Below, one piece after another: positions 39,872 to 48,938 of a stretch of DNA of 64,000 bases. The stretch is taken from positions 186,001 to 250,000 of the forward strand of contig NC_014313.1 of the NCBI RefSeq assembly GCF_000143145.1, given 5' to 3'. The notes beneath the pieces were generated by a model. The model was not told the origin of the DNA, did not search any database, and saw only the letters and a program-made list of their open reading frames with translations. Position 1 is the stretch's first letter. The number at the start of each line of letters is the position of its first letter. The DNA comes from Hyphomicrobium denitrificans ATCC 51888. Its GTDB lineage: Bacteria > Pseudomonadota > Alphaproteobacteria > Rhizobiales > Hyphomicrobiaceae. The translations under genes were made by a program, and so were the position numbers.

Positions 39872-42130
39872 TTAGAATTGCGTGCGCATGTTGGCGTAGA
39901 AGCTACGTCCCATCTCAGGATAGCCATCGGTCAGGACATAGTTCTCGTCGAGGATGTTGCGTGCCGTGAACATTAGGCTCGTCTTGTCGGTCAGATCGTA
40001 TTCGGTCTGGAAGTTCGCCAGAGCGAATGCGCCTGTTTTATAATAGAGCGTGCCGGCTGAATTGACCGTCCAGCGATCCGATGCGAACTCGACGTTCGGC
40101 GTGATGCTCCACGCATCGGTGATTTTGTAGGTCAGGTAGCTGATGCCCTTTACTCTCGGCATCCCCGTCAATTCGTAGGCCGGGTTCGACGGGTTGTGAA
40201 TGTCACGCTGCAGCCACGTGATGTTGCCGCCGACGAGCAGCTTGTCGCTCACTGCGTAGTCGATCGAATACTCTACGCCGTAAAAGTTTCCGTCGCCGAC
40301 GTTCTGGCTCTGGCTGACGGCCTGTCCCTGGCAAGCAGGATCCTGGCAGATATACGGCACCGACTGAATGAGATTGCTGACGTCGCTGTAGAAGATCGCC
40401 GCGGACATCTGGCTGTTGCGTGCGAAGGCGCCCGTCCAGCCCACTTCGTAGTTGATGGATCGCTCAGGTTCGAGATCCGGGTTGGATGTCGCGCCGCCGA
40501 AGCGTGAACTGAAACGCTCGAAGATCGTCGGGAAGCGCGTGCGATCCGAAACGCTGGCATGCCATGTGTTGAAGTCGTCGGATCGGTACACGATGGCGCC
40601 TTGCCAATTGAAAGCGTCCGAATTCTTCTTGTTGTATTCGAACATGCCGAGGTCGGTCGTGAATTCCTCGGCCGTGTATAGTTTACGCCAGTCGTAGCTT
40701 GCGCCAGTCACGATATCGAGCCGGTTGGTCGCGTGAATCGTGTTCTCGAAGGCGATTGAATAGGTGTCTTCCAAGTCGGTCTGGGTGGGTTCCTGAAAGC
40801 AGGGCTTTGTCGATCCGCAGGATCTGCCTCTGATGTTGTACGCCTGGGTTTCATCGTGCTGATCGCGGCGATAGAGGAAGGTCGCCTTGAACGTGTCCCA
40901 CGGCGTGATGTCGGTTCCAAACAGGATGCTGCCGCCGCCAGCCCAGTCATCATAATTGCTGATGAACGCTTTCGGCAGACTTTGGGTCGTCTGCGCCGGA
41001 TCATCGTAGCTCACGAGCTTGTCCTGGAACGTCGTGTAATACGCTTTCGTTTCGACGAAGGAAGCTGAGCCGAGCTTGGTGTGCGAGAGCCAGTACAAGT
41101 TCTGTTGAGTGGTATCCGGCCAATCCCAATAGCGCTGCTGGGCGACAGGGTCCGTGACGTGGTACGGCGCGCCTTTGGCATTGTTCATACGGACGAAGTT
41201 GATGGAGTAATCGTCCGTTGCGTTCGGGGTTAAGCCGAGCTTGGCGCTGATCTGCCAGTTGTCCTTGTAGGAATGATCGCGTTCGCCGCCGTTTTCGACC
41301 GGGGTCGGCTTGAAGTCGTTGGACATGAACCAGCCGTCGGTGTCCAACAGCGCGCCGCTGACCTGGGCGTAGTATCCGCGCTGACGCGTTCCGAGGGAGG
41401 CGTAGGTCTTGTAGCCTTCGTATTGTCCATCGGTCCCGAACATCATGCCGCCCTGGACTTCGCCTTCGACGGCCTTGGTCGGCTTCTTGGTCACGAGGTT
41501 GATTGCGCCGCCCATGCCGCCGGGGCCGTTCAATACGGACGTGTAGCCTTTGGCGATTTGAACTTCCGAGATGTCGGCGGTCAAAAAGCTGGCAAAGTCG
41601 ATGCGGTTGTCGGCGGGTCGATAGATGGTGATGCCATCGATTGAGAGCGGAACCTGCCAGCGATCAAATCCGCGTACGAAAATCAGCTGCTCATTACGGC
41701 TGCCGCCGGAATTCGACGCCGCGACGCCCGGCGCCAGTGCTAACGCTTGATCGAGTGTGGACTTCGAGAAGGTCCACATGGCGTCATTGGTGATGGCGCT
41801 GCCGCCGACCATGTCGATCTGACCGAGCGTGAAGACGCCTGCAGTTCCGGGCAGGCCGTTGCCGCTCAAGCCTCCGTCGGTGCCCACGCCATCAGTATCG
41901 ACGTCTTCGGCTTGGCCGCTTGTGGAGCCTGACTGCGTCGTATCCGTCCCTTTGGGCTTAGTTTTGGGCTTCTGCGCGATGCGTTGCTTCGGCGCCGCCA
42001 CCACGACGGGCGGGAGTGTGACTTCCGACGCGCCTTGATTGGTGACACCAGCTTCCTGCGCATGCAGGCCGCCGGCAGATGTCATCGCCAGCGCAATGCA
42101 CGCGGACGCACAGACGTTTTTCGAACGCAT
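39872..42130 (-). CDS. TonB-dependent outer-membrane receptor
   Basis: A 752-residue receptor importing a scarce ligand. Signal peptide to GLHAQ, a long hydrophilic stretch, then the plug (STLDQALALAPGVAASNSGG; VRGFDRWQVPLSIDGITIYR; YTSVLNGPGGMGGAINLVTKK) and a 22-strand barrel ending with Phe (FYANMRTQF), as required for assembly. No N-terminal signalling domain. GGGGAG stands before the ATG. It leads an operon with the 181-residue protein and the dihaem protein. The ligand could be a metal chelate; nothing in the sequence fixes it. Confidence 0.93.
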   Translation of the reverse strand: MRSKNVCASACIALAMTSAGGLHAQEAGVTNQGASEVTLPPVVVAAPKQRIAQKPKTKPKGTDTTQSGSTSGQAEDVDTDGVGTDGGLSGNGLPGTAGVFTLGQIDMVGGSAITNDAMWTFSKSTLDQALALAPGVAASNSGGSRNEQLIFVRGFDRWQVPLSIDGITIYRPADNRIDFASFLTADISEVQIAKGYTSVLNGPGGMGGAINLVTKKPTKAVEGEVQGGMMFGTDGQYEGYKTYASLGTRQRGYYAQVSGALLDTDGWFMSNDFKPTPVENGGERDHSYKDNWQISAKLGLTPNATDDYSINFVRMNNAKGAPYHVTDPVAQQRYWDWPDTTQQNLYWLSHTKLGSASFVETKAYYTTFQDKLVSYDDPAQTTQSLPKAFISNYDDWAGGGSILFGTDITPWDTFKATFLYRRDQHDETQAYNIRGRSCGSTKPCFQEPTQTDLEDTYSIAFENTIHATNRLDIVTGASYDWRKLYTAEEFTTDLGMFEYNKKNSDAFNWQGAIVYRSDDFNTWHASVSDRTRFPTIFERFSSRFGGATSNPDLEPERSINYEVGWTGAFARNSQMSAAIFYSDVSNLIQSVPYICQDPACQGQAVSQSQNVGDGNFYGVEYSIDYAVSDKLLVGGNITWLQRDIHNPSNPAYELTGMPRVKGISYLTYKITDAWSITPNVEFASDRWTVNSAGTLYYKTGAFALANFQTEYDLTDKTSLMFTARNILDENYVLTDGYPEMGRSFYANMRTQF

Positions 42131-42154
42131 AGGACTCCCCCCAGAGACCGCAAT

Positions 42155-42192
42155 ATAGCCTAATGGCTATGATTTGATAGCCTATTGGCTAT
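42155..42192. promoter_or_regulatory. Double palindromic operator upstream of the TonB receptor
   Basis: Two sites ATAGCC-N4-GGCTAT at 42155-42170 and 42177-42192 with six bases between; centres are 22 bases apart, about two helical turns. The inner halves also form GGCTAT-N6-ATAGCC. They lie 25-62 bases before the start, so a dimeric repressor bound cooperatively is likely. The regulator is not known. Confidence 0.7.
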
Positions 42193-42473
42193 ATCGAATT
42201 TCTGAAAGGCTCCAAGGCGACATTTTGGAATTGTTTTCGTAAATGTTTGAGCGTTGTATTTTTGCTCCACGGCATCGCATCGCGATAGATATGGCCTATG
42301 GCGAAATCGATATCGGCGAACTTCATCTCAAACGGCGCGTGTCTGTCGGTGTTCGTTTATCCAGCGCGTGCGGAGCATTATGGGCTGGCGATCATGGCTC
42401 GGCGGCAGGGGTAGGAAAGGTTGCGCGTTAGGTCCGGCCGCGGGACTCGGCCTTGGCTGTTTCTCATCCGCCC

Positions 42474-42493
42474 GGCGGGTGGCCGCCTTTTTT
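42474..42493 (+). terminator. Terminator-like hairpin with six T, no gene in front
   Basis: GGCGG (42474-42478) and CCGCC (42483-42487) with loop GTGG, followed by TTTTTT. An unknown short transcript may end here, or it insulates crcB. Confidence 0.5.
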
Positions 42494-42544
42494 ACTGCTT
42501 GAGACCTTTTAGTTTCCCCAGATTTTCGTGTATGAGTAGCCGTC

Positions 42545-42596
42545 GATGGGGATGGGGTTCCCCGATAACCGCCGCTATGGCTGATGACTCCTGGCG
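42545..42596 (+). promoter_or_regulatory. Fluoride riboswitch (crcB motif)
   Basis: GGGGATGGGGTTCCCCGATA, then ACCGCC, CTATGGCTGATGAC and TCCT give the conserved order of the crcB motif, with its GATG and the CTGATGAC-type end. It sits 38 bases before crcB, whose product exports fluoride, so sensor and gene agree. Confidence 0.9.
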
Positions 42597-42633
42597 AGGC
42601 CGCATTCGTTCGGAATGAGGTAAGGAGAGCCAT

Positions 42634-43065
42634 ATGAATTTCACGACATGCCTGATCGTCATGTTCGGCGGCGCGCTGGGAACGCTGATGCGCTATCTGG
42701 TGTCGCTGTTCGCGCTGCCGATCAGCAGCCAGCTGCCCTGGGGCACGATCATCGTCAATATCACCGGATCGTTCATTATCGGACTTTTCGGAACGCTCAC
42801 CTTGGCGCATGGACGCTTTCCGGTGTCGGATGAATTCCGGCTGTTCGTGATGATCGGCATCTGCGGCGGCTATACGACGTTTTCATCCTTCAGCCTGCAG
42901 ACGCTCGATCTGTTGAGAGACGGCGCTCTTGGCCGCGCCGCCCTGAACATCATCTTATCGGTGGCGCTCTGCATCGGCGCCGTTGCCGTCGGCCATCTCA
43001 TTGGCGCGCACTTCAACGGCGGAGCGACCGAAATCGCGCAGTCGGCGATCGAAGAAGACGCTTGA
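42634..43065 (+). CDS. crcB: Fluoride exporter CrcB/Fluc
   Basis: A 143-residue four-helix channel subunit that dimerises to let F- out. GGALGTLMRYLVS, PWGTIIVNITGSFIIG and GICGGYTTFSSFSLQT are the family blocks; the Asn in VNITGSF and the Phe residues of TTFSSFS line the fluoride path. AAGGAG is six bases before the ATG. It ends two bases from the stop of egtD on the other strand. Confidence 0.96.
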   Translation: MNFTTCLIVMFGGALGTLMRYLVSLFALPISSQLPWGTIIVNITGSFIIGLFGTLTLAHGRFPVSDEFRLFVMIGICGGYTTFSSFSLQTLDLLRDGALGRAALNIILSVALCIGAVAVGHLIGAHFNGGATEIAQSAIEEDA

Positions 43066-43067
43066 GT

Positions 43068-44060
43068 TCAGCCAATGTCGCGGCCGGTTTTCGGCCAGAT
43101 GAGTTCGTGAACGCTGAACTGTTTGTTGGCGTCGGTCCAGACGCGCTTCGCGTTCCAGCCCGACGCGCGTGCGACGTCACGAAACTGATCGAGCGTGTAC
43201 TTATATGAATTCTCGGTGTGGATGGTTTCGTTCTCTCTGAACCGGAACGAACGGCCACAGATTGCGACGCGCTGATTGCGCGCGCTGACGAGATGCATTT
43301 CGACACGGCCCTTGGCCGGATCATAAAGCGCGCGATGCCGAAACCCTTGCTCATCGAAGTCGCCGCCAAGTTCGCGATTGATGCGGTGAAGCAGGTTGAG
43401 ATTGAATGCCGCTGTCACCCCTTCGGCATCGTCATAGGCCTCGATGAGGACGCGCGGATCTTTTTTCAGGTCGACGCCGATAATGAGGCGGCTGCCTTCG
43501 CCAAGCGCGCGGCCGAAAATCGACAGAAGAGACTGAGCGTCAGATGGCGCGAGATTGCCGATGGTCGAGCCGGGAAAGAAGCCGGTCTTGCGGCGCGATG
43601 CGAGATCGGCAGGCAATGCAATCGCGCGCGAGAAGTCGGCTTCGATCGGCCGAACGTCAAGTTCTGGATAGCGCTTCGTGAGCCTGCGTTTTGCGTCGGC
43701 AAGTGCGGTTTGCGAGACGTCGATCGGCACGTATGCAATCGACGATGCGATACGGTCGAGGAGGATTTCGGTTTTCAAGCTCGATCCCGAACCGAACTCG
43801 ACAAGCAATTCGCCGTCGCCGATTTCACCGACGATGTCGGCGGCATGATCGCGCAAGATCTGAGTTTCGGTCCGCGTCGGGTAATATTCCGGCAGGCGCG
43901 TGATATCTTCGAACAGCTCGCTGCCGCGTGCATCATAGAAATAGCGGCACGGCAGCGTTTTTTTCTCTTTCGACAAGCCCGCGATCACGGCGCGAGCGAA
44001 CTCATTCTCGGGCGTGTCGACATGAGCGGGAGCTTTGGGAAGCGTTTGAGCGCGAGACAT
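43068..44060 (-). CDS. egtD: L-histidine N-alpha-methyltransferase EgtD
   Basis: Trimethylates histidine to hercynine with S-adenosylmethionine, first step of ergothioneine synthesis. 330 residues: KTLPCRYFYDARGSELFEDI, LPEYYPTRTE, LVEFGSGSSLKTEILL (cofactor site), FFPGSTIGNLAP, and HTENSYKYT near the end. The ATG at 44060 overlaps the egtB stop by one base, with GGAGG seven bases before it; longer frames to 44282 are inside egtB. Confidence 0.95.
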   Translation of the reverse strand: MSRAQTLPKAPAHVDTPENEFARAVIAGLSKEKKTLPCRYFYDARGSELFEDITRLPEYYPTRTETQILRDHAADIVGEIGDGELLVEFGSGSSLKTEILLDRIASSIAYVPIDVSQTALADAKRRLTKRYPELDVRPIEADFSRAIALPADLASRRKTGFFPGSTIGNLAPSDAQSLLSIFGRALGEGSRLIIGVDLKKDPRVLIEAYDDAEGVTAAFNLNLLHRINRELGGDFDEQGFRHRALYDPAKGRVEMHLVSARNQRVAICGRSFRFRENETIHTENSYKYTLDQFRDVARASGWNAKRVWTDANKQFSVHELIWPKTGRDIG

Positions 44061-45361
44061 TAGCGAGCCTCCGATGCCAGCCTGAGACCGACGAATTGCC
44101 AGCGTTGATGTGGGTAGAAGAAGTTGCGATAGGTCGGCCGCGAATGGCCCGCTGGTGTCACGCACGATGCCCCGCGAAGGACCTGCTGGCTGATCATGAA
44201 TTTGCCGTTGTATTCCCCGATTGCGCCTGCCGGGGGACGATAGCCGGGATAGGGCAGATAAGCGCTCGACGTCCATTGCCACACGTCGCCGAAGAGCTGT
44301 CGCGGCGTTTGGAGATTCGCGTCTTTCGCGCGTTGAGGCCTGAAATGATTTGCTGGCTGGTCGTGTCGCGCGCTTGCTTCAAGCGCTGCCATTTCCCATT
44401 CGAATTCAGTCGGCAGGCGTTTTCCAGCCCAGCGAGCGAACGCATCGGCTTCGAAGTAGGACACGTGCGCGACTGGCTCCGCGGGTACGACCGGCAGAAG
44501 TCCGTGCAACGACATTTGGAACCAGCCGGCGTCGCTTTTTTCCCAATAGAGCGGAGCCTGCCAATCCTCGCGGTTGACCGTCGTCCAGCCGTCTGCGAGC
44601 CAAAGCGATGCTGTGGCGTAGCCGCCGTCGGCAATGAATTCGAGCCACTCGGCGTTGGTGACAAGACGGTCTGCGAGCTTAAACGGATGCACGAGCGCGT
44701 CATGCTGGGGCCGTTCATTGTCCCAGCAATAGTCATTCGACGCATGCCCGATGCGATGAATTCCACCTTCATATTCAATCCAGCGCAGGGGTTCGGGCTG
44801 CGATACGTCGACATTTGAAGGCGACGCCTGATAGGCGGGCTTGAGCGGGCTCGCGGCAAACAGAGCGAGAATGTCCGTCAGGAGCAGTTCCTGATGCTGC
44901 TGCTCGTGATTGATGCCGATTTCAATGAGGCGCGCGAGATCTTCGCTCTGGCCCTGTTCAGATGCGAGAAGCATTTCGAGCGCCTCATCGACGTGGGCGC
45001 GGTAGGCAAAGATGCGTTCGGCGGAGGGACGTGTCAGCAGTCCTCGTCTCGGACGCGGATGGCGTGGTCCGAGCGCTTCATAATAAGAGTTAAAGCAATA
45101 ATTGAAGTTTTCGTCGAACGTTTGGTAGCCATCGAGATGCGGCTTCAGAACGAAATTCTCGAAAAACCACGTGACGTGCGCGAGATGCCATTTGGTGGGG
45201 CTCGCGTCTTCCATCGCTTGCACGACCATGTCCTCGGACGTGAGCGGTGCGGCAAGCGCAATCGAATGACGCCGCGTAGCGAATAATCTTTCGGCGATCG
45301 TCGTGGCAGTAGTTTTTGTGAGAGGCGCGGCGCTCGCAGCGGTGAGCAATGTGGGATGCAT
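44060..45361 (-). CDS. egtB: Ergothioneine biosynthesis sulfoxide synthase EgtB
   Basis: Iron enzyme joining hercynine to a thiol with O2. 433 residues: a DinB-like N-terminal domain with iron ligands in KWHLAHVTWFFENF and GINHEQQHQEL, and a formylglycine-type C-terminal domain (LPTEFEWEMAALEA; DVWQWTSSAYLPYPGY; LRGASCVTPAGHSRPTYRNF). AGGAG fits the ATG at 45361; one at 45367 is too close. Operon with egtD. No lyase gene (egtE) is seen nearby. Confidence 0.95.
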   Translation of the reverse strand: MHPTLLTAASAAPLTKTTATTIAERLFATRRHSIALAAPLTSEDMVVQAMEDASPTKWHLAHVTWFFENFVLKPHLDGYQTFDENFNYCFNSYYEALGPRHPRPRRGLLTRPSAERIFAYRAHVDEALEMLLASEQGQSEDLARLIEIGINHEQQHQELLLTDILALFAASPLKPAYQASPSNVDVSQPEPLRWIEYEGGIHRIGHASNDYCWDNERPQHDALVHPFKLADRLVTNAEWLEFIADGGYATASLWLADGWTTVNREDWQAPLYWEKSDAGWFQMSLHGLLPVVPAEPVAHVSYFEADAFARWAGKRLPTEFEWEMAALEASARHDQPANHFRPQRAKDANLQTPRQLFGDVWQWTSSAYLPYPGYRPPAGAIGEYNGKFMISQQVLRGASCVTPAGHSRPTYRNFFYPHQRWQFVGLRLASEAR

Positions 45362-45670
45362 GATCATTCTCCTCGGCCGGCTCCTATCGCGCGACGATCA
45401 TAGGTCTAAGATTTGAGATGTGAAATATTGCGCTGCCGAGCGCGAGCAATTGGGTAGCAACGCTTCGCGTTCTAATGCTGCCTGGTCAGGCGTGACGTGC
45501 GAAAAATGGTGAGCAGCGGCGTTCTGCCGAAGCTCACCCGACAATGCACAGAACACGCTGCTCAAGAGAACTCATCCGCTTCGATATCCGTCGCCCGCGG
45601 CACGACAAGATCGCAACGCGAAGTCCGATATATTGTTCCAAGCCTTCAACTGAGGTCATCAGCGTTGGCG
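45362..45670. other. Region between egtB start and DUF427 stop
   Basis: No gene seen. It should contain the egtBD promoter; a small hairpin GCGCT-GCCG-AGCGC is near 45430-45443. Confidence 0.45.
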
Positions 45671-46033
45671 TCAGGGCGTGTTGTTTTCGATGAATTCGAC
45701 GACCTTTGCGTCGAATGCCAAGTGCCCGCTGATTTGGCCGACGTTCGGGAATGGCTTCTCGTAGCTCCAGGCCACGTCCGGGGCGGTCGCATCGTCCGAA
45801 TGCAAAGAAAAGTAAACGGCTTCGCCCTTGAAGGGGCAGCTCGTTACGGTCGCAGTCTTCTTTAACATCGTCATGTCGATGTCGGCGCGCGGAATATAGT
45901 GCACGGCGGGATATGAGCCTTCGTGCAGTATCAATGCGCCTGTGGTGTCGGCGATGACGTGGCCGCGCCAGCAAACGCGCAGGCGCGCCGGATGCGGAAG
46001 GATGCGGATCACGCGATCAGTTTTGGGCTGCAT
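45671..46033 (-). CDS. DUF427-domain protein
   Basis: A 120-residue cytosolic protein: RILPHPARLRVCWRGHVIAD, YPAVHYIPRADIDMTMLKKT, TSCPFKGEAVYFSL, DVAWSYEKPFPNVGQISGHL and AFDAKVVEF are the regular blocks of DUF427 proteins, a small beta fold of unknown activity. GGAG lies six bases before the ATG at 46033; the longer frame adds an arginine-rich stretch without similarity. Confidence 0.88.
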   Translation of the reverse strand: MQPKTDRVIRILPHPARLRVCWRGHVIADTTGALILHEGSYPAVHYIPRADIDMTMLKKTATVTSCPFKGEAVYFSLHSDDATAPDVAWSYEKPFPNVGQISGHLAFDAKVVEFIENNTP

Positions 46034-46156
46034 CCGATACTCCGCGTTACTGATTGATCTGGTGCGATATGGGAGCCGCAGCGCCAATCGCAACCGGCGA
46101 TCACGGCGTTTGATGTTTATTGCGAACCGCGCCTTCACCGTTTCGCAGGTCGGGTC

Positions 46157-46186
46157 TTGACGTTTGCGCGGTCACGTCGCTTATGT
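46157..46186 (+). promoter_or_regulatory. Promoter of rnpB
   Basis: TTGACG (46157-46162), 18 bases, TTATGT (46181-46186), ending seven bases before the apparent 5' end of RNase P RNA. Confidence 0.65.
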
Positions 46187-46193
46187 CGCGGGA

Positions 46194-46665
46194 CCAGCCG
46201 GCCGGGCGGCCGCTGCCGGACTTCGTTGTGGCGAAACGCGCTCTAAAGGCGCGCAAGCAAGACATCCGGTGGAGGAAAGTCCGGGCTCCTTGATGACACG
46301 GTGGCGGCTAACGGCCGCCGGGGGCGACCCCAGGGAAAGTGCCACAGAGAACATACCGCCCGCCTTCGCTGCTTTGCAGCTTCGGCGCGGTAAGGGTGAA
46401 AAGGTGCGGTAAGAGCGCACCGCGCTTCTGGTAACAGAGGCGGCAGGGCAAACCCCACCGGGAGCAAGATCGAATAGGGATGGGCGCGCGGAGCGGGAAA
46501 CCGCAGACGCGGGGCGTGTCATCGCGCTACTCATCCGGGTTGATTGCACGAGGCGTCTGGCAACAGGCGTCCCAGATGAATGGCCGTCGCGGAGCATTTA
46601 GGCCAACACCCGGCATGCCGGTGTTGGGCTTTCTCCAGACAGAACCCGGCTTACAGGCCGGCTGG
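46194..46665 (+). ncRNA. rnpB: RNase P RNA (type A)
   Basis: The catalytic RNA that trims tRNA 5' ends. The conserved core GAGGAAAGTCCGGGCTCC (46273-46290) and the matching AGACAGAACCC near the end are present, and the ends CCAGCCGGCC (46194-46203) and GGCCGGCTGG (46656-46665) pair as stem P1. An extra 11-bp hairpin CCAACACCCGG/CCGGTGTTGG lies just before the 3' core. Ends are judged from P1 pairing. Confidence 0.95.
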
Positions 46666-46708
46666 TAATTTCTTGCGCAGTGCTTGCTTGCGCGTTTCGG
46701 AAGACCGC

Positions 46709-47656
46709 ATGCGATCGCTGTCTGCGTTACTCGTGTCCTTTTTCATCGCCGCAATGTTTGCAGGACCAGCGATGTCATGGTCGGACGAAGATGTGACACG
46801 CGATGGTCTGCATGGCTCGCTGATTGTGCCGTATCGTGGCGCGCGATCTGCAACCGTTTTGATCCTCGCTGGATCGGGTCCGGTCGATCGAGATGGGAAT
46901 TTGCCCGGTTTGCGCAACGACGGCCTGAAGCTTCTCGCTCGCGGGCTCGCAGAACGTGGCATCGCTTCTCTCCGTATCGATAAACGCGGTATCGGCCAAA
47001 GCCGAACCGCCGCGATGCGCGAGGAGGACCTGCGTATTCAAACGTATGTCGATGACGCAATCGGCTGGATGGCGTTGCTTCGTGCGCGTCAAGACACCGG
47101 TCCGATTTTCATTCTCGGCCACAGCGAGGGTGCTTTGATCGCGACGCTCGCGGCGCAGCGGGTGGATGTTGCCGGCGTCATTCTTGTCGCGGGAGCAGGC
47201 GAACCTGCCGCAGCGCTCATTGGACGGCAGCTTTCAGATGCTGGCGTTCCCGAACACCTTCAGACAGAGTCGAAAAGAATTTCACAAAGCTTGGCGCGCG
47301 GCGTTGCGGTTGCGGACGTGCCGTTGGAACTCACGGCGCTCTATCGCGCCAGCGTGCAGCCTTATCTCATGTCGTGGCTGCAGCTCGATCCCGCCACAGA
47401 GCTTGCGCGCGTCAAGGCTCCGGCTCTCATCGTGCAAGGCACGCATGATTTGCAGATCAGGGTCGAGGATGCGCAGCGTCTGGCGGCGGGGCAGCCGAAT
47501 TCCAAGCTCGTTTCGATTGAAGCGATGAACCACGTCTTGCGAGAAGCGCCCAAGGAACGCGCCGCGAATCTTGCGATCTACGGCGCGTTCGACCAGCCGC
47601 TGGCGCCGGAACTCGTTCCGGCGATTGCGTCATTCATTGAAGCGCACGCTCGCTAG
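46709..47656 (+). CDS. Exported alpha/beta hydrolase 3
   Basis: A 315-residue serine hydrolase with signal peptide (LSALLVSFFIAAMFAGPAMS). VLILAGSGPVDRDGNLPGLR, ASLRIDKRGIGQS, the elbow FILGHSEGALIA (GHSEG), then VQGTHDLQI (Asp) and MNHVLREAP (His) give a complete triad, as in YqiA/dienelactone-type peptidase-like esterases. Different from the pair at 35380-37863. Its end overlaps the next gene by 23 bases on opposite strands. Confidence 0.88.
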   Translation: MRSLSALLVSFFIAAMFAGPAMSWSDEDVTRDGLHGSLIVPYRGARSATVLILAGSGPVDRDGNLPGLRNDGLKLLARGLAERGIASLRIDKRGIGQSRTAAMREEDLRIQTYVDDAIGWMALLRARQDTGPIFILGHSEGALIATLAAQRVDVAGVILVAGAGEPAAALIGRQLSDAGVPEHLQTESKRISQSLARGVAVADVPLELTALYRASVQPYLMSWLQLDPATELARVKAPALIVQGTHDLQIRVEDAQRLAAGQPNSKLVSIEAMNHVLREAPKERAANLAIYGAFDQPLAPELVPAIASFIEAHAR

Positions 47657-48509
47657 CTTCGATTTTCTCGGGCACGACAAGCTTCCGATACAAATGCCAG
47701 GTCGCGTGTCCGAGGATTGGCAGCACGAAGGCGAGGCCCAACAGGAACGGTATCGCGCCCAGCACCAGTCCGATCACAACGATCAATCCCCACACCGCCA
47801 CAGGCACGGGATTTTCAAGGGCGGCGCGGATCGACGTTCTGACCGCCGTGCCTGCGCTGACGTCACGGTCCACGAGCATTGGGAACGAGACGACGCTGGT
47901 TACCAACACGACGAGCGCGAAGACGAAGCCGACGACGTTGCCGACGACGATGAGGTGCGTGCCTTTCGCGGTTGTCGTGAGCTGATCCCAGAATTGCTGC
48001 GGTGTCGATGCTTCACCGCCAAAGAGCTGGGTGTGGATGAGGTTGGCGGTATAGAGCCATCCGACAAAAATGCCGGTAAGCGCCAAGCCGAGGAGCAGGA
48101 TTGCGCCGATGCCGGGTCTCTTCAGAACGTCGAACGCTCGGGCGGGCGTATTGTCGAGACCGAGTTCCCGGCGGCGGCTCAATTCGTACAGGCCTATCGC
48201 GACGAAGGGGCCGAGCAACGCGAAGCCGGCGGCCATCGGATAGATCAACGGCAAAACGTCGTAGCCGAAGAACAGCCGCGCCAGCAGGAGTCCGACGACC
48301 GGATAAATGATGCAGGCGAAAAAGGCGTGTGTCGGAAACTCGCGAAAGTCCTCAATGCCTTGGGCGAGCGCATCCCGCACATCGGCAACGGTGATCTTGC
48401 GGACTTCCGGCTCGCCGTCCCGCCAGAGACCGGATGCGGGCCAGCGAAGTTCAGTTCCTGGATTGAGGATGGGATGAAGGATTGCTGACTGTGATCTAGG
48501 GCTGCTCAT
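47634..48509 (-). CDS. DUF2189-family integral membrane protein
   Basis: A 291-residue protein with six helices. VRKITVADVRDALAQGIEDF then PLIYPMAAGFALLGPFVAIGLYELSRR-type and PVPVAVWGLIVVIG segments are typical of DUF2189. Function unknown. It converges on hydrolase 3. Confidence 0.85.
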   Translation of the reverse strand: MSSPRSQSAILHPILNPGTELRWPASGLWRDGEPEVRKITVADVRDALAQGIEDFREFPTHAFFACIIYPVVGLLLARLFFGYDVLPLIYPMAAGFALLGPFVAIGLYELSRRRELGLDNTPARAFDVLKRPGIGAILLLGLALTGIFVGWLYTANLIHTQLFGGEASTPQQFWDQLTTTAKGTHLIVVGNVVGFVFALVVLVTSVVSFPMLVDRDVSAGTAVRTSIRAALENPVPVAVWGLIVVIGLVLGAIPFLLGLAFVLPILGHATWHLYRKLVVPEKIEASERALQ

Positions 48510-48887
48510 GTTGACACCCCATAGGTTGCCGTGCCGAGCCCATGCGTGGGCGTCGGTACTCTCATGCCCGCCCGCCTCGCCTGATCATCTTAACATGGGC
48601 CGTCCGCTTCCACGGTCAACTCAGGAAGCCGTGACCGTGCTCGGGTCCAGTCAAACGCCCTAACCAAGCGCGCGCTTCAGTTCCCGGAACCGGGCTTGTT
48701 GGCTCGATGCGAGCAAAGCACTGGTGCAAAACCGCGTCTGGGCAGAAATATCCTTAAGAAACCGTTGACGACCGCGTTATCCCATGCGATCCCATATGTG
48801 CCCGTCCGCACCGGGCGGATACCGTGGTAGGGCGCCGGTTTGGTTGAGGGCCCAAATCTGAGCGACCGCCACGGCCTCTTTCCTAAT

Positions 48888-48930
48888 TGTCTCTGGCGAC
48901 TTCGCTTCGCGAAGCCGGCCACCAGAGACA
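48888..48930. repeat. Nested hairpin A before mraZ
   Basis: Outer arms TGTCTCTGG (48888-48896) and CCAGAGACA (48922-48930), inner arms CTTCGC (48900-48905) and GCGAAG (48909-48914), all perfect. Confidence 0.7.
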
Positions 48931-48938
48931 GGTTTTCC

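Larger units (their letters stand above)
42193..42633. other. Intergenic region between TonB operon and crcB
   Basis: No convincing gene. It holds a terminator-like hairpin at 42474-42493 and the fluoride riboswitch. What the hairpin terminates is not clear; a short frame at 42243-42431 has no protein-like signs. Confidence 0.5.

Noticed and set aside
42243-42431. 62-codon frame between the TonB operon and crcB
   Set aside because: No ribosome site and no similarity; kept only as a possible transcript region.
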